Positions 1 through 7,984 of a stretch of DNA of 64,000 nucleotides are shown piece by piece. How positions within the stretch are numbered: position 1 is the first letter of the stretch; the number at the start of each line of letters is the position of its first letter. The stretch is from assembly GCF_030817355.1 (NCBI RefSeq), contig NZ_JAUSZH010000001.1, positions 5,084,501 to 5,148,500 on the forward strand, written 5' to 3'. The notes under the pieces were generated by a model. It did no database searches and had not been told where the DNA came from. It was given only the letters and a program-made list of their open reading frames with translations. Position numbers and translations under genes: made by a program. This DNA is from Streptomyces sp. V1I1. GTDB taxonomy: Bacteria > Actinomycetota > Actinomycetes > Streptomycetales > Streptomycetaceae.

Positions 1-2
1 GC

Positions 3-1406
3 GAGGAGGGGCAGGTCGCGATCCGCGCGGTCGGCAATCTGGTGGACGGCGTGGAGGCCACGGCGTACGACGAACCTGCCGTGGCCCGCGTCAAGGGCTC
101 CTCGCGGATGCTGAAGGTGCTCCGCAAGGCCGCCCGGGGCGCGCTGGAGCTGGGGGACGGCCCGGACCGGCTGCGCGTCGTCGCCTTCGGGCGCCGAGTC
201 GAGCTGGAGGCCGACGAGCTCCATCGCATCCGCCAGGCGGTGCTGGGCGGCACCGCCCCGGTCAATCTGCTGCGCCCGCGCGCCCGCAGGCTGCTGCTCG
301 ACGCCCTGTACGCCAAGTCGGGCGCCGCGACCCGTCACACCGACCCGGAGCTCGCCGCCGAGCTGCGGTCCTCCTTCGACGAGGACGTGGCCACCGAGGA
401 CGCCTTCATCGGCTTCCTGGACGCCTGGTGGCCCGAGCTCACCCCGCGCCGGGTGCTCACCGCGATGGCCGACGAGAAGCTGCTCGGCCGCTGGGCACGC
501 CGGATCCTCAACCCGGGCGAGGTGCGCCGCCTCGCCCGCTCGCTGCGCCGCGAGGCCCTGTCCGTACACGACGTGGCGCTCCTCGACGAGCTGCAGACGC
601 TGCTCGGCACCCCGGCCCGCCCCAGACGCAGACGCGAACTCGATCCGCTGGACCAGCTCACCGGTCTGGAGGAGCTGATGCCGCAGCGCGAGGAGACCCA
701 GTACGAACGGGCCGAGCGGCTGGCTCAGGAACGTACCGAGTACGCGCATGTCATCGTGGACGAGGCGCAGGACCTGACCCCCATGCAGTGGCGGATGGTC
801 GGCCGCCGCGGCCGGCACGCCACCTGGACGGTCGTCGGCGACCCGGCGCAGTCGTCCTGGTCGTCCCCGGACGAGGCGGCCGAGGCCCGCGACGAGGCGC
901 TCGGCTCCCGCCCGCGGCGCCGTTTCCAGCTCACCGTCAACTACCGCAACCCGGCTGAGATCGCCGAGCTCGCGGCCAAGGTGCTGGCGCTCGCCATGCC
1001 CGGCATGGAGTCCCCGTCCGCGGTCCGCTCCACGGGCGTGCAGCCGGGCTTCGCGGTCGTACGGGACGGGAATCTGGCCCAGACCGTACGGGCCCAGGCG
1101 CAGCGCCTGCTGGACCGTGTCGACGGCACGGTCGGCGTGGTGGTCGCGATGAACCGGCGCGAGCAGGCGGCGCGTTGGCTGGCCGGGCTCGGCGAACGCG
1201 TGGTCGCGCTCGGCTCGCTCGAGGCGAAGGGCCTGGAGTACGACGCGACGGTCGTCGTCTCGCCCGCGGAGATCGCGGACGAGTCCCCGGCCGGGCTGCG
1301 GGTCCTGTACGTGGCGCTGACCCGGGCGACCCAGCAGCTGACGGTGGTCTCGGGCCGGCGCGACGAGCCGGACGCGAACGGTGTGCCGGACCTGCTGCGG
1401 GACTGA
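3..1406 (+). CDS. HelD/UvrD-like superfamily 1 ATPase, 3' part only
   Basis: The frame is open from the first bases of the window, so only about 467 C-terminal residues are present and the Walker A half lies outside. Visible motifs, in order, are VIVDEAQDLTP (Walker B, near base 755), VVGDPAQ (near 835), NYRNPAEI (near 940) and YVALTRATQQL (motif VI, near 1310), which is the SF1 helicase order. The family fit is the HelD/HelR group, which in actinobacteria binds RNA polymerase and releases stalled complexes. A conventional UvrD/Rep DNA helicase cannot be excluded without the N-terminal arm. The gene ends in TGA ahead of a 400-base intergenic region. Confidence 0.8.
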   Translation, partial: EEGQVAIRAVGNLVDGVEATAYDEPAVARVKGSSRMLKVLRKAARGALELGDGPDRLRVVAFGRRVELEADELHRIRQAVLGGTAPVNLLRPRARRLLLDALYAKSGAATRHTDPELAAELRSSFDEDVATEDAFIGFLDAWWPELTPRRVLTAMADEKLLGRWARRILNPGEVRRLARSLRREALSVHDVALLDELQTLLGTPARPRRRRELDPLDQLTGLEELMPQREETQYERAERLAQERTEYAHVIVDEAQDLTPMQWRMVGRRGRHATWTVVGDPAQSSWSSPDEAAEARDEALGSRPRRRFQLTVNYRNPAEIAELAAKVLALAMPGMESPSAVRSTGVQPGFAVVRDGNLAQTVRAQAQRLLDRVDGTVGVVVAMNRREQAARWLAGLGERVVALGSLEAKGLEYDATVVVSPAEIADESPAGLRVLYVALTRATQQLTVVSGRRDEPDANGVPDLLRD

Positions 1407-1490
1407 TGGAGAGTCAACCCGCGATGCGGGAATCACTTACCGGGGTTGAGGGTCCGGGGGCGTCCCTAGGGAAAAGCACAGTGTTAGCCT

Positions 1491-1640
1491 GGTTGTGGCA
1501 CCGGCTCGATCCAAGCCCCCGGGCCCAACCTTCGTCGCTACGAGCGACCACTTGCCGCGAGGCGAGCATGGCGGGTCGGTGCCACCTATTCGTACAAGAG
1601 ACAGGTCCGCGTCACCGCGAGGTGACGCGGACCTGTTTCA
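1491..1640 (+). ncRNA. Candidate structured RNA (multibranched, terminator-ended)
   Basis: No protein gene fits 1407-1812. Base pairing is conspicuous. GTGGCACCG (1495-1503) pairs perfectly with CGGTGCCAC (1577-1585) and closes a domain holding two hairpins: GTCGCT-ACG-AGCGAC (about 1531-1545) and CTTGCC-GCGA-GGCGAG (about 1552-1567, GNRA-type loop, one G-U pair). A second 16-bp hairpin follows at 1601-1636. TAGCCT at 1485-1490 would be a reasonable -10, but no convincing -35 is visible. It could be a free small RNA between the two genes or a leader that attenuates the malic enzyme gene 170 bases downstream. It does not match the C-rich loops of the 6C RNA. The assignment rests on folding by eye. 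Confidence 0.4.
1601..1636 (+). terminator. Perfect 16-bp stem-loop with GCGA tetraloop
   Basis: Left arm 1601-1616, loop GCGA 1617-1620, right arm 1621-1636, no mismatches, followed by TTTCATT. It could end the upstream ATPase transcript or the structured RNA candidate, or act as an attenuator for malic enzyme. Confidence 0.7.
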
Positions 1641-1712
1641 TTGGTGGCTTCCGCCCGAACGATCGCATCTCGTATGGTGGAAAACAGTTTCCGAAAACAA
1701 AACGAACGCTAT

Positions 1713-1731
1713 TACCTGCTACTCGCAGGTA
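1713..1731 (+). promoter_or_regulatory. 7-bp inverted repeat in malic enzyme leader
   Basis: TACCTGC (1713-1719) and GCAGGTA (1725-1731) with a 5-base spacer, about 80 bases before the malic enzyme start, in a locally AT-richer stretch (1680-1712) that probably holds the promoter. It could be an operator or a leader hairpin. Confidence 0.35.
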
Positions 1732-1812
1732 GGTGCGACCATCGGAAAGCGTCGCCGGGCACCAGCCGCGGCCGCATGGCAATGAAGCTAGCGAAAGCAG
1801 AGGAACCCGGTC

Positions 1813-3246
1813 ATGGCAACGGCGCCCAGCGTCTCGTACTCGATGACGGTCCGGCTGGAGGTCCCCGCGAGCGGTACCGCGGTCTCCCAGCTCACCACGG
1901 CCGTGGAGTCCTCCGGCGGCTCTGTGATCGGCCTGGACGTGACCGCTTCCGGCCACGAGAAGCTGCGGATCGACGTCACGATCGCAGCGAGCTCCACCAC
2001 GCACGCCGACGAGATCGTCGAGGAACTGCGCAAAATCGAGGGCGTCGTCCTCGGCAAGGTCTCCGACCGTACGTTCCTGATGCACCTCGGCGGCAAGATC
2101 GAGATGCAGTCCAAGCACCCCATCCGCAACCGTGACGACCTCTCGATGATCTACACCCCGGGTGTGGCCCGGGTCTGCATGGCCATCGCCGAGAACCCCG
2201 AGGACGCCCGCCGCCTCACCATCAAGCGCAACTCCGTTGCGGTGGTGACCGACGGCTCCGCGGTACTCGGCCTCGGCAACATCGGCCCCATGGCCGCGCT
2301 CCCGGTGATGGAGGGCAAGGCGGCCCTCTTCAAGCGGTTCGCCGGCATCGACGCCTGGCCGCTGTGCCTGGACACCCAGGACACCGACGAGATCGTCGCG
2401 ATCGTCAAGGCGATCGCCCCCGGCTTCGCGGGCATCAACCTCGAGGACATCTCGGCGCCCCGCTGCTTCGAGATCGAGGCGCGGCTGCGCGAGGCGCTTG
2501 ACATCCCGGTCTTCCACGACGACCAGCACGGCACCGCGATCGTCGTCCTCGCCTCGCTGACCAACGCGCTGCGTGTGGTCGGCAAGGCGATCGGTGACGT
2601 ACGGGTAGTCATGTCCGGCGCGGGCGCCGCCGGTACGGCCATCCTGAAACTGCTGATCGCAGCGGGTGTCAAGCACGCCGTCGTGGCCGACATCCACGGC
2701 GTGGTGCACGCCGTCCGCGAAGACCTGGTGGACGCGGAGCCCGAGTCGCCGCTGCGCTGGATCGCCGACAACACCAACCCCGAGGGCGTCACCGGCACGC
2801 TCAAGGAAGCGGTCGCCGGCGCGGATGTATTCATCGGAGTGTCCGCCCCGAACGTGCTGGGGGCGGCGGACGTCGCGGCGATGGCCGACGGCGCAATCGT
2901 GTTCGCGCTCGCGAACCCCGACCCGGAAGTCGACCCGGCAATCGCCCGCCAGACGGCGGCAGTTGTGGCCACGGGCCGCTCCGACTTCCCCAACCAGATC
3001 AACAATGTGCTGGTCTTCCCGGGCGTCTTCCGCGGCCTGCTGGACGCGCAGTCCCGGACGGTCAGCACGGAGATGATGCTCGCGGCGGCGGCCGCGCTTG
3101 CGGACGTCGTCACCGAGGACGAACTCAACCCGAACTACATCATCCCGTCCGTCTTCAACGACAAGGTCGCCGGAGCGGTCGCGGGAGCCGTCCGCAACGC
3201 CGCGAAGGCGGCCGGAGCGGCTGTGACGGGCCACACGTCGGCGTGA
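1813..3246 (+). CDS. Malic enzyme with N-terminal ACT-like domain (malate oxidoreductase, decarboxylating)
   Basis: 477 residues. The first ~85 residues look like an ACT-type regulatory domain, followed by the malic N-terminal domain (SMIYTPGVARVC; GLGNIGPMAALPVMEGKA with the conserved lysine), the metal site (EDISAPRCFEIE, FHDDQHGTA) and a Rossmann NAD(P) domain (VMSGAGAAGTAI). It converts malate to pyruvate and CO2 with reduction of NAD(P), feeding gluconeogenesis or lipid NADPH supply. Cofactor preference cannot be read safely from sequence; the syntenic S. coelicolor enzyme is remembered as NAD-dependent. The ATG at 1813 is preceded by AGAGGAA at good spacing. The gene stands alone and is followed by the HU gene in the same direction. 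Confidence 0.93.
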   Translation: MATAPSVSYSMTVRLEVPASGTAVSQLTTAVESSGGSVIGLDVTASGHEKLRIDVTIAASSTTHADEIVEELRKIEGVVLGKVSDRTFLMHLGGKIEMQSKHPIRNRDDLSMIYTPGVARVCMAIAENPEDARRLTIKRNSVAVVTDGSAVLGLGNIGPMAALPVMEGKAALFKRFAGIDAWPLCLDTQDTDEIVAIVKAIAPGFAGINLEDISAPRCFEIEARLREALDIPVFHDDQHGTAIVVLASLTNALRVVGKAIGDVRVVMSGAGAAGTAILKLLIAAGVKHAVVADIHGVVHAVREDLVDAEPESPLRWIADNTNPEGVTGTLKEAVAGADVFIGVSAPNVLGAADVAAMADGAIVFALANPDPEVDPAIARQTAAVVATGRSDFPNQINNVLVFPGVFRGLLDAQSRTVSTEMMLAAAAALADVVTEDELNPNYIIPSVFNDKVAGAVAGAVRNAAKAAGAAVTGHTSA

Positions 3247-3552
3247 CGCCCGGCGCGTCGCGAGTCGCGGGTCCGCGACTGCCGCTCTAGGGTGGCGGAC
3301 CATGAGCCCCGCGGCTCGCGGCTCCAAGGAGTCTCCACCGAGTGGACGGAACGTCACCACGACGAGGCCGTGGCGCTTTTCGTGTGACTCCGGAGGGTGC
3401 CGGATTGGCTTTCCCGCCGCTGGTGGGGGCAGGATGCGTATTCGGGCGCGAGGGTCTGACAGCAGACCCGGGTCCGGGGACTGTCCGAGGGCCCTGGCAG
3501 CATCGGCTTCGATCTCACGCCTCACAGGCAAGAAGAACACGGGAGTAACAAC
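3247..3552 (+). promoter_or_regulatory. Long leader/promoter region of the HU gene
   Basis: No gene supported here; a start-to-stop frame at 3302-3556 has no family resemblance and unfavourable codon bias. It contains a 7-bp hairpin GGGTCTG/CAGACCC (3452-3469) and a GGGAG ribosome site just before 3553. The length suggests a regulated or long untranslated leader. Confidence 0.35.
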
Positions 3553-3834
3553 ATGAACCGCAGTGAGCTGGTGGCCGCGCTGGCCGACCGCGCCGAGGTG
3601 ACCCGCAAGGACGCCGACGCCGTGCTGGCCGCGCTCGCCGAGACCGTCGGCGAGGTCGTCGCCAAGGGCGACGAGAAGGTCACGATCCCCGGCTTCCTGA
3701 CCTTCGAGCGCACCCACCGTGCCGCTCGCACCGCTCGTAACCCGCAGACCGGCGACCCGATCCAGATCCCGGCCGGCTACAGCGTGAAGGTCTCCGCGGG
3801 CTCCAAGCTCAAGGAAGCCGCCAAGGGCAAGTAA
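3553..3834 (+). CDS. hupA: HU-family nucleoid protein
   Basis: 93 residues, the usual length for a tail-less bacterial HU. The fold is recognisable from MNRSELVAALADRAEV, the central GDEKVTIPGFLTFE strand and the DNA-binding arm with RTARNPQTGDPIQIPAGY. It acts as a dimer that bends and compacts chromosomal DNA. Streptomyces usually also have HupS, a sporulation HU with a lysine-rich C-terminal tail; this one lacks such a tail, so it is the vegetative type. GGGAG precedes the ATG, and a strong hairpin terminator follows at 3851. The gene is monocistronic and converges on murA. Confidence 0.96.
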   Translation: MNRSELVAALADRAEVTRKDADAVLAALAETVGEVVAKGDEKVTIPGFLTFERTHRAARTARNPQTGDPIQIPAGYSVKVSAGSKLKEAAKGK

Positions 3835-3850
3835 TCCGCCTAGGCAAGCC

Positions 3851-3887
3851 AATGGGCGGCCACCCCTGCCGGGGGTGGCCGCCCATT
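3851..3887. terminator. Bidirectional terminator between hupA and murA
   Basis: A 16-bp perfect stem (3851-3866 with 3872-3887), loop TGCCG, lies 16 bases after the hupA stop. It can serve both converging genes. Confidence 0.85.
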
Positions 3888-3907
3888 CGCGTGTAATCAA
3901 GCCTCTT

Positions 3908-3972
3908 GGGGGTCCCCCCGGACGAAGTCTGGGGGGCTTGATGAGCCCGGGGGTCCGGGGGCGGAGCCCCCG
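3908..3972. repeat. Composite GC-rich intergenic repeat, copy 1
   Basis: Two blocks, GGGGGTCCCCCCGGACGAAG... (3908-3935) and CGGGGGTCCGGGGGCGGAGC... (3948-3972), recur with the same spacing pattern at 47362-47425. The second block contains CGGGGGC-GGA-GCCCCCG (3956-3972), a hairpin starting three bases beyond the murA stop, so the repeat also supplies the murA terminator. Confidence 0.75.
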
Positions 3973-3975
3973 CGG

Positions 3976-5316
3976 TCAGACGAGCCTGCCGCCCGGCAGC
4001 TCCACTTTGGCGCCCAGCTTCTCGAGCTTCTCCATGAAGTTCTCGTAGCCGCGGTTGATCAGGTCGATGCCGTGGACCCGGGACGTCCCCTGCGCCGCGA
4101 GCGCCGCGATCAGGTACGAGAAGCCGCCGCGCAGGTCCGGGATGACCAGGTCCGCGCCCTGGAGCTTCGTCGGGCCCGACACGACTGCCGAGTGCAGGAA
4201 GTTGCGCTGGCCGAAGCGGCAGTCCGAGCCGCCCAGGCACTCGCGGTACAGCTGGATGTGCGCACCCATCTGGTTGAGCGCGGAGGTGAAGCCGAGCCGC
4301 GACTCGTACACCGTCTCGTGGACGATGGACAGGCCCGCCGCCTGGGTCAGGGCCACCACCAGCGGCTGCTGCCAGTCGGTCTGGAAACCGGGGTGCACGT
4401 CCGTCTCCAGCGCGATCGCCTTCAGCGCGCCGCCCGGGTGCCAGAAGCGGATGCCCTCGTCGTCGATCTCGAAGGCGCCACCCACCCTCCGGTAGGTGTT
4501 CAGGAACGTCATCATCGAGCGCTGCTGCGCTCCGCGGACATAGATGTTGCCCTCGGTCGCCAGCGCCGCCGACGCCCAGGACGCCGCCTCCAGGCGGTCC
4601 GGGATCGCCCGGTGGGTGTAGCCGCCGAGCTTGTCGACACCGGTGATCCGGATCGTCCGGTCGGTGTCCATGGAGATGATCGCGCCCATCTTCTGCAGTA
4701 CGCAGATGAGGTCCTCGATCTCCGGCTCCACCGCCGCGTTGGACAGCTCGGTGACGCCCTCCGCCAGCACCGCCGTCAGCAGCACCTGCTCGGTCGAGCC
4801 GACCGACGGGTACGGCAGCCGGATCTTGCAGCCGCGCAGCCGCTGCGGGGCCTCCAGATACTGGCCGTCCGCCCGCTTCTCGATCGTCGCGCCGAACTGG
4901 CGCAGCACCTCGAAGTGGAAGTCGATGGGCCGGCCGCCGATGTCGCAGCCGCCCAGACCCGGAATGAAGGCGTGGCCGAGCCGGTGCAGCAGCGGGCCGC
5001 AGAAGAGGATCGGGATGCGCGAAGAGCCCGCGTGCGCATCGATGTCCGCGACGTTCGCGCTCTCGACGTGGGACGGGTCGAGTACCAGCTCACCCGGCTC
5101 GTCACCGGGCCGGACCGTCACTCCGTGCAGCTGCAGCAGTCCGCGTACGACGCGCACATCACGGATGTCGGGCACATTGCGCAGTCGGCTCGGCTCGCTG
5201 CCCAGAAGAGCGGCGACCATCGCTTTGGGCACGAGGTTCTTCGCGCCGCGGACGCGGATCTCACCCTCCAGCGGGGTTCCGCCGTGGACAAGCAGTACAT
5301 CGTCTGTGCCGGTCAT
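3976..5316 (-). CDS. murA: UDP-N-acetylglucosamine 1-carboxyvinyltransferase
   Basis: 446 residues, slightly longer than E. coli MurA. It transfers enolpyruvate from PEP to UDP-GlcNAc, the first committed step of peptidoglycan synthesis, in the cytoplasm. The PEP-reactive cysteine is kept: GLGGCDIGGRPID places it at residue 124, equivalent to E. coli Cys115, so the fosfomycin target residue is present. The N-terminal GAKNLVPK substrate loop and the EPSP-synthase-type inside-out barrel repeats are clear. The ATG at 5316 has a weak ribosome site because a GC-rich repeat lies just upstream. Many actinomycetes have two murA paralogues; which one this is cannot be told from the window. Confidence 0.96.
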   Translation of the reverse strand: MTGTDDVLLVHGGTPLEGEIRVRGAKNLVPKAMVAALLGSEPSRLRNVPDIRDVRVVRGLLQLHGVTVRPGDEPGELVLDPSHVESANVADIDAHAGSSRIPILFCGPLLHRLGHAFIPGLGGCDIGGRPIDFHFEVLRQFGATIEKRADGQYLEAPQRLRGCKIRLPYPSVGSTEQVLLTAVLAEGVTELSNAAVEPEIEDLICVLQKMGAIISMDTDRTIRITGVDKLGGYTHRAIPDRLEAASWASAALATEGNIYVRGAQQRSMMTFLNTYRRVGGAFEIDDEGIRFWHPGGALKAIALETDVHPGFQTDWQQPLVVALTQAAGLSIVHETVYESRLGFTSALNQMGAHIQLYRECLGGSDCRFGQRNFLHSAVVSGPTKLQGADLVIPDLRGGFSYLIAALAAQGTSRVHGIDLINRGYENFMEKLEKLGAKVELPGGRLV

Positions 5317-5330
5317 GAATCTCGCGTTCC

Positions 5331-5360
5331 GGAGGGGGTCCCCCAGTGGAGCGAGGGGGA
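5331..5360. repeat. GC-rich GGGGGTCCCCC repeat in the murA leader
   Basis: GGGGGTCCCCCAGTGGAGCG begins at 5334 and continues in a G-rich run to 5360. This is a short repeat type common between Streptomyces genes, here within 20-45 bases upstream of the murA start, where a hairpin could affect initiation. Confidence 0.5.
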
Positions 5361-5585
5361 TGTCGGGCAGGGGGCCAGTGAAAAGGGTAAGGGGCGTCTA
5401 CCCCTGTCCCGTAAGGCCAAGGGCGCTCCGTGAGCGTAATGAATTGGGCACAACACGCTGGGTCGCCGCCATCTTGCGGAGCGTAACGGCCCCGGGTTCG
5501 CGTGCCGCCCCCTCCGGTCGCGTCCTGAGCTGCGCTGGCTCACACTCAGCCGCCCGCTCCCCGCGGAGGGCGAAGATGCGGGATC

Positions 5586-6155
5586 ATGTCTCGCATGACC
5601 GAGGTGTCCTCGCTCACAGGGCGGCTGCTCGTCGCCACACCCGCCCTTGCGGACCCGAACTTCGACCGGGCGGTGGTTCTGCTGCTCGACCACGACGACG
5701 AGGGCTCGCTCGGCGTTGTCCTCAACCGGCCCACCCCGGTGGTCGTCGGCGACATCCTGGAGTCCTGGGCCGCGCTCACGGGCGAGCCGGGCGTGGTGTT
5801 CCAGGGCGGCCCGGTCTCCCTCGACTCGGCGCTGGGCGTCGCCGTCATACCGGGCGACGAGGGGCCACTCGGGTGGCGGCGGGTGTACGGCGCGATCGGT
5901 CTGGTCGACCTGGAGGCCCCGCCGGAGCTGCTCGGCGCGGCGCTGGGATCGCTGCGGATCTTCGCGGGGTACGCCGGATGGGGCCCCGGCCAGCTGGAGG
6001 ACGAACTGAACGACGGCGCGTGGTACGTCGTCGAGTCGGAGCCGGGCGATGTGTCGTCGCCGCGGCCGGAGAGCCTGTGGCGGGCGGTGCTGCGACGGCA
6101 GCGCAACGAGCTCGCCATGTTCGCGACGTACCCGGACGACCCTTCGCTGAACTGA
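5586..6155 (+). CDS. YqgE/AlgH family protein
   Basis: 189 residues, the normal family length. Hallmarks are the N-terminal LTGRLLVATPALADPNF, the VVLLLDHDDEGSLGVVLNRP segment, and FQGGPVSLDSALGV. The family is widespread; in pseudomonads AlgH has been linked to alginate control, but the biochemical role is unsettled, so no function is asserted. An in-frame ATG at 5595 is an alternative start; neither has a strong ribosome site. The DUF3039 gene follows after 30 bases, so co-transcription is possible. Confidence 0.9.
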   Translation: MSRMTEVSSLTGRLLVATPALADPNFDRAVVLLLDHDDEGSLGVVLNRPTPVVVGDILESWAALTGEPGVVFQGGPVSLDSALGVAVIPGDEGPLGWRRVYGAIGLVDLEAPPELLGAALGSLRIFAGYAGWGPGQLEDELNDGAWYVVESEPGDVSSPRPESLWRAVLRRQRNELAMFATYPDDPSLN

Positions 6156-6185
6156 GTGGCGTGGCCTTCAGTACCCTTGGCAGTT

Positions 6186-6473
6186 ATGAGCACTCTTGAG
6201 CCCGAGCGCGGGACAGGCACCGGGACCCTCGTAGAGCCGACGCCACAGACGTCGCACGGCGACGGCGACCACGAGCGCTTCGCCCATTACGTCCAGAAGG
6301 ACAAGATCATGGCGAGTGCACTCGACGGCACTCCCGTAGTGGCACTGTGCGGGAAGGTCTGGGTACCGGGGCGTGACCCCAAGAAGTACCCGGTCTGTCC
6401 GATGTGCAAGGAGATCTACGAGTCCATGTCCGTCGGCGGCGACAAGGACAAGGGCGGCAAGGACAAGAAGTAG
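6186..6473 (+). CDS. DUF3039 small zinc-ribbon-like protein
   Basis: 95 residues from ATG 6186; a GTG at 6156 would add ten residues but abuts the previous stop and does not resemble the family N-terminus. The conserved core HERFAHYVQKDKIMASALDG is followed by ALCGKVWVP and YPVCPMCKEIY. The spaced Cys and CPxC pattern suggests one bound zinc. The family is actinobacterial and of unknown function. The tail is lysine/glycine-rich (KGGKDKK). Terminated by the hairpin at 6488. Confidence 0.88.
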   Translation: MSTLEPERGTGTGTLVEPTPQTSHGDGDHERFAHYVQKDKIMASALDGTPVVALCGKVWVPGRDPKKYPVCPMCKEIYESMSVGGDKDKGGKDKK

Positions 6474-6487
6474 TCCTTCCGCCGGGG

Positions 6488-6529
6488 ACGGCCCCCGGGA
6501 CGCGCATTCACGCGCGCCCCGGGGGCCGT
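6488..6529 (+). terminator. Hairpin terminator after DUF3039 gene
   Basis: ACGGCCCCCGGG (6488-6499) pairs with CCCGGGGGCCGT (6518-6529), with an inner CGCG/CGCG stem. Confidence 0.8.
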
Positions 6530-6562
6530 TCGCGTTGCACGGGGTGCGTCTGCTGGTCACAG

Positions 6563-6578
6563 AGTGGTTGAGACCTCT
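6563..6578 (+). promoter_or_regulatory. DasR-type operator (dre-like) for the ABC/hexosaminidase operon
   Basis: AGTGGTTGAGACCTCT matches the palindromic dre consensus AGTGGTCTAGACCACT at 13 of 16 positions. It ends at the first base of the proposed -35 box, an arrangement suited to repression by the GntR-type GlcNAc regulator DasR. Confidence 0.6.
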
Positions 6579-6606
6579 TGTCCGGCTATTGGCGTGCCCT
6601 TAGCCT
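6578..6606 (+). promoter_or_regulatory. Promoter TTGTCC-N17-TAGCCT
   Basis: TTGTCC (6578-6583) and TAGCCT (6601-6606), 17-base spacing, fit a housekeeping-sigma promoter in Streptomyces. Start expected near 6613, 60 bases before the substrate-binding gene. Confidence 0.55.
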
Positions 6607-6622
6607 CCTGCGTGTTGTGCAG

Positions 6623-6637
6623 AACGAAACGTTCGTT
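6623..6637 (+). promoter_or_regulatory. Inverted repeat AACGAA-ACG-TTCGTT
   Basis: A 6-bp inverted repeat just downstream of the predicted transcription start. It may be a second operator (for example for a LacI- or ROK-type sugar regulator) or a leader hairpin. No regulator gene lies beside it. Confidence 0.35.
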
Positions 6638-6674
6638 GCGCAGAGTGCAACGCCTACTCGTAGGGGAACCACGC

Positions 6675-7979
6675 ATGAAGCTCATCGCCCGAATTGCCGC
6701 CCCGTCCGCGGCACTTGTGCTGGCAGGCCTCACCGCCACCGCCTGCGCCCCCCAGACCTCCGACAACAGCGCCAAGAAGGACGACAAGAGCGGCACCCTG
6801 CGCGTCTGGCTCTTCCAGGAGGTCAACAACAAGCCCAAGGAGCAGGTCGTCGACGCCGCCGTCGCCGCGTTCCGCAAGGCGCACAAGGGTGCCGAGGTCG
6901 AGGTCGAGTACATACCGGTCGAGACCCGCGCCCAGCGGATCAAGGCCGCCTTCAACGACCCGAAGAGCGCGCCGGATCTGATCGAGTACGGCAACACCGA
7001 CACCGCCGGCTACGTCAAGGACGGCGGACTCGCCGACGTCGGTGAGGAGTTCACCGCCTGGGACGAGGCCAAGGACACCGACCCGACGGCCAAGCAGTCG
7101 GTCACGGTCGACGGCAAGATCTACGGCGCCCCGCTCTTCGTCGGCGTACGCGCGCTGTACTACCGCACCGACGTCTTCAAGGAGCTGGGGATCGCGGCCC
7201 CCAAGACCCAGGACGAGCTGATCGCCACCGCCAAGAAGATCCACAAGGCGAAGCCGGAGCTGTACGGGCTCGCGGTCGGCGGCGCGTACACCTATGGCGC
7301 GATGCCCTTCATCTGGGCGCAGGGCGGCGAACTGGCGCAGGAGAGCGGCGGTTCGTACAAGGCGGCCATCAACAGCCCGGCCGCGCAGAAGGGCATCACG
7401 GCGTACACCTCGCTCTTCGGCGACGACAACTGCCCGGCGGCGAAGTGCGCGTCGATGGGCGGCAACGCGACGGTGACGGCCTTCGCCTCCGGCAAGGCGG
7501 CGATGGCGATCGGCGGCGACTTCAGCCACCAGGCGGTGGAGGCGGGCGCGGTGAAGGGCAGGTACGCGGTGGTGCCGCTGCCGGGCAGGGAGACGGGCTC
7601 GATCGCGCCGGCCTTCGCGGGCGGCAACAACGTCGGCGTACTGAAGAGCAGTTCGCACCGCACGCTGGCGGTGGACCTGATGAAGCAGTTCACCGGCAAG
7701 GAGACACAGCGCAAGCTCTTCGACGCGATGGGGTTCCTGCCGACGTACACGGATGTACGGGCGGCGGTCGCGAAGAAGGAGCCGTTCGTCGAGCCGTTCG
7801 TACGGACGCTGGGCGCGGGCGCGAAGTTCGTGCCGGCTTCGTCGGGCTGGGGCCAGATCGACGCGTCGCTGGTGCTGCCGACGATGTTCCAGGAGATCGT
7901 CAGCGGCAAGAAGGACGTGGCGGCGGCGTCGGGTGACGCGGCGAAGAAGATGGACGCGGCGTTCGCAGCCGCGGGCTGA
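6675..7979 (+). CDS. Sugar ABC transporter substrate-binding lipoprotein
   Basis: 434 residues from ATG 6675, chosen because AGGGGAA sits just before it and a lipoprotein signal follows directly (basic start, hydrophobic stretch, then LTATAC with lipid-modified Cys near residue 24). The mature part reads as a family 1 extracellular solute-binding protein (LRVWLFQEV near the start, APLFVGVRALYYRTDVFKEL, SGKAAMAIGGDF). It should capture a sugar outside the membrane and hand it to the two permeases downstream. Because a GH20 hexosaminidase ends the operon and a dre-like site begins it, the ligand is probably an N-acetylglucosamine oligosaccharide such as chitobiose. No ATPase gene is present; in Streptomyces a shared MsiK-type ATPase usually serves such systems. 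Confidence 0.88.
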   Translation: MKLIARIAAPSAALVLAGLTATACAPQTSDNSAKKDDKSGTLRVWLFQEVNNKPKEQVVDAAVAAFRKAHKGAEVEVEYIPVETRAQRIKAAFNDPKSAPDLIEYGNTDTAGYVKDGGLADVGEEFTAWDEAKDTDPTAKQSVTVDGKIYGAPLFVGVRALYYRTDVFKELGIAAPKTQDELIATAKKIHKAKPELYGLAVGGAYTYGAMPFIWAQGGELAQESGGSYKAAINSPAAQKGITAYTSLFGDDNCPAAKCASMGGNATVTAFASGKAAMAIGGDFSHQAVEAGAVKGRYAVVPLPGRETGSIAPAFAGGNNVGVLKSSSHRTLAVDLMKQFTGKETQRKLFDAMGFLPTYTDVRAAVAKKEPFVEPFVRTLGAGAKFVPASSGWGQIDASLVLPTMFQEIVSGKKDVAAASGDAAKKMDAAFAAAG

Positions 7980-7984
7980 GTGCG

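Noticed and set aside
1495..1600. 6C RNA or a known riboswitch in the malic enzyme leader
   Set aside because: No pair of loops with six consecutive cytosines, and none of the conserved blocks of cobalamin, TPP, SAM or ydaO-type riboswitches could be found.
3302..3556. 84-residue reading frame before hupA
   Set aside because: No family resemblance, poor third-position GC, no ribosome site; it overlaps the hupA ribosome site.
4072..5433. 453-residue plus-strand frame opposite murA
   Set aside because: A GC-driven antisense shadow: Arg/Ala/Val-rich text without domains, fully covered by a clear murA gene.
6615..6675. Start of the substrate-binding gene at 6564
   Set aside because: The first 37 codons there lack a signal peptide and span the promoter; ATG 6675 has a ribosome site and a lipoprotein signal.
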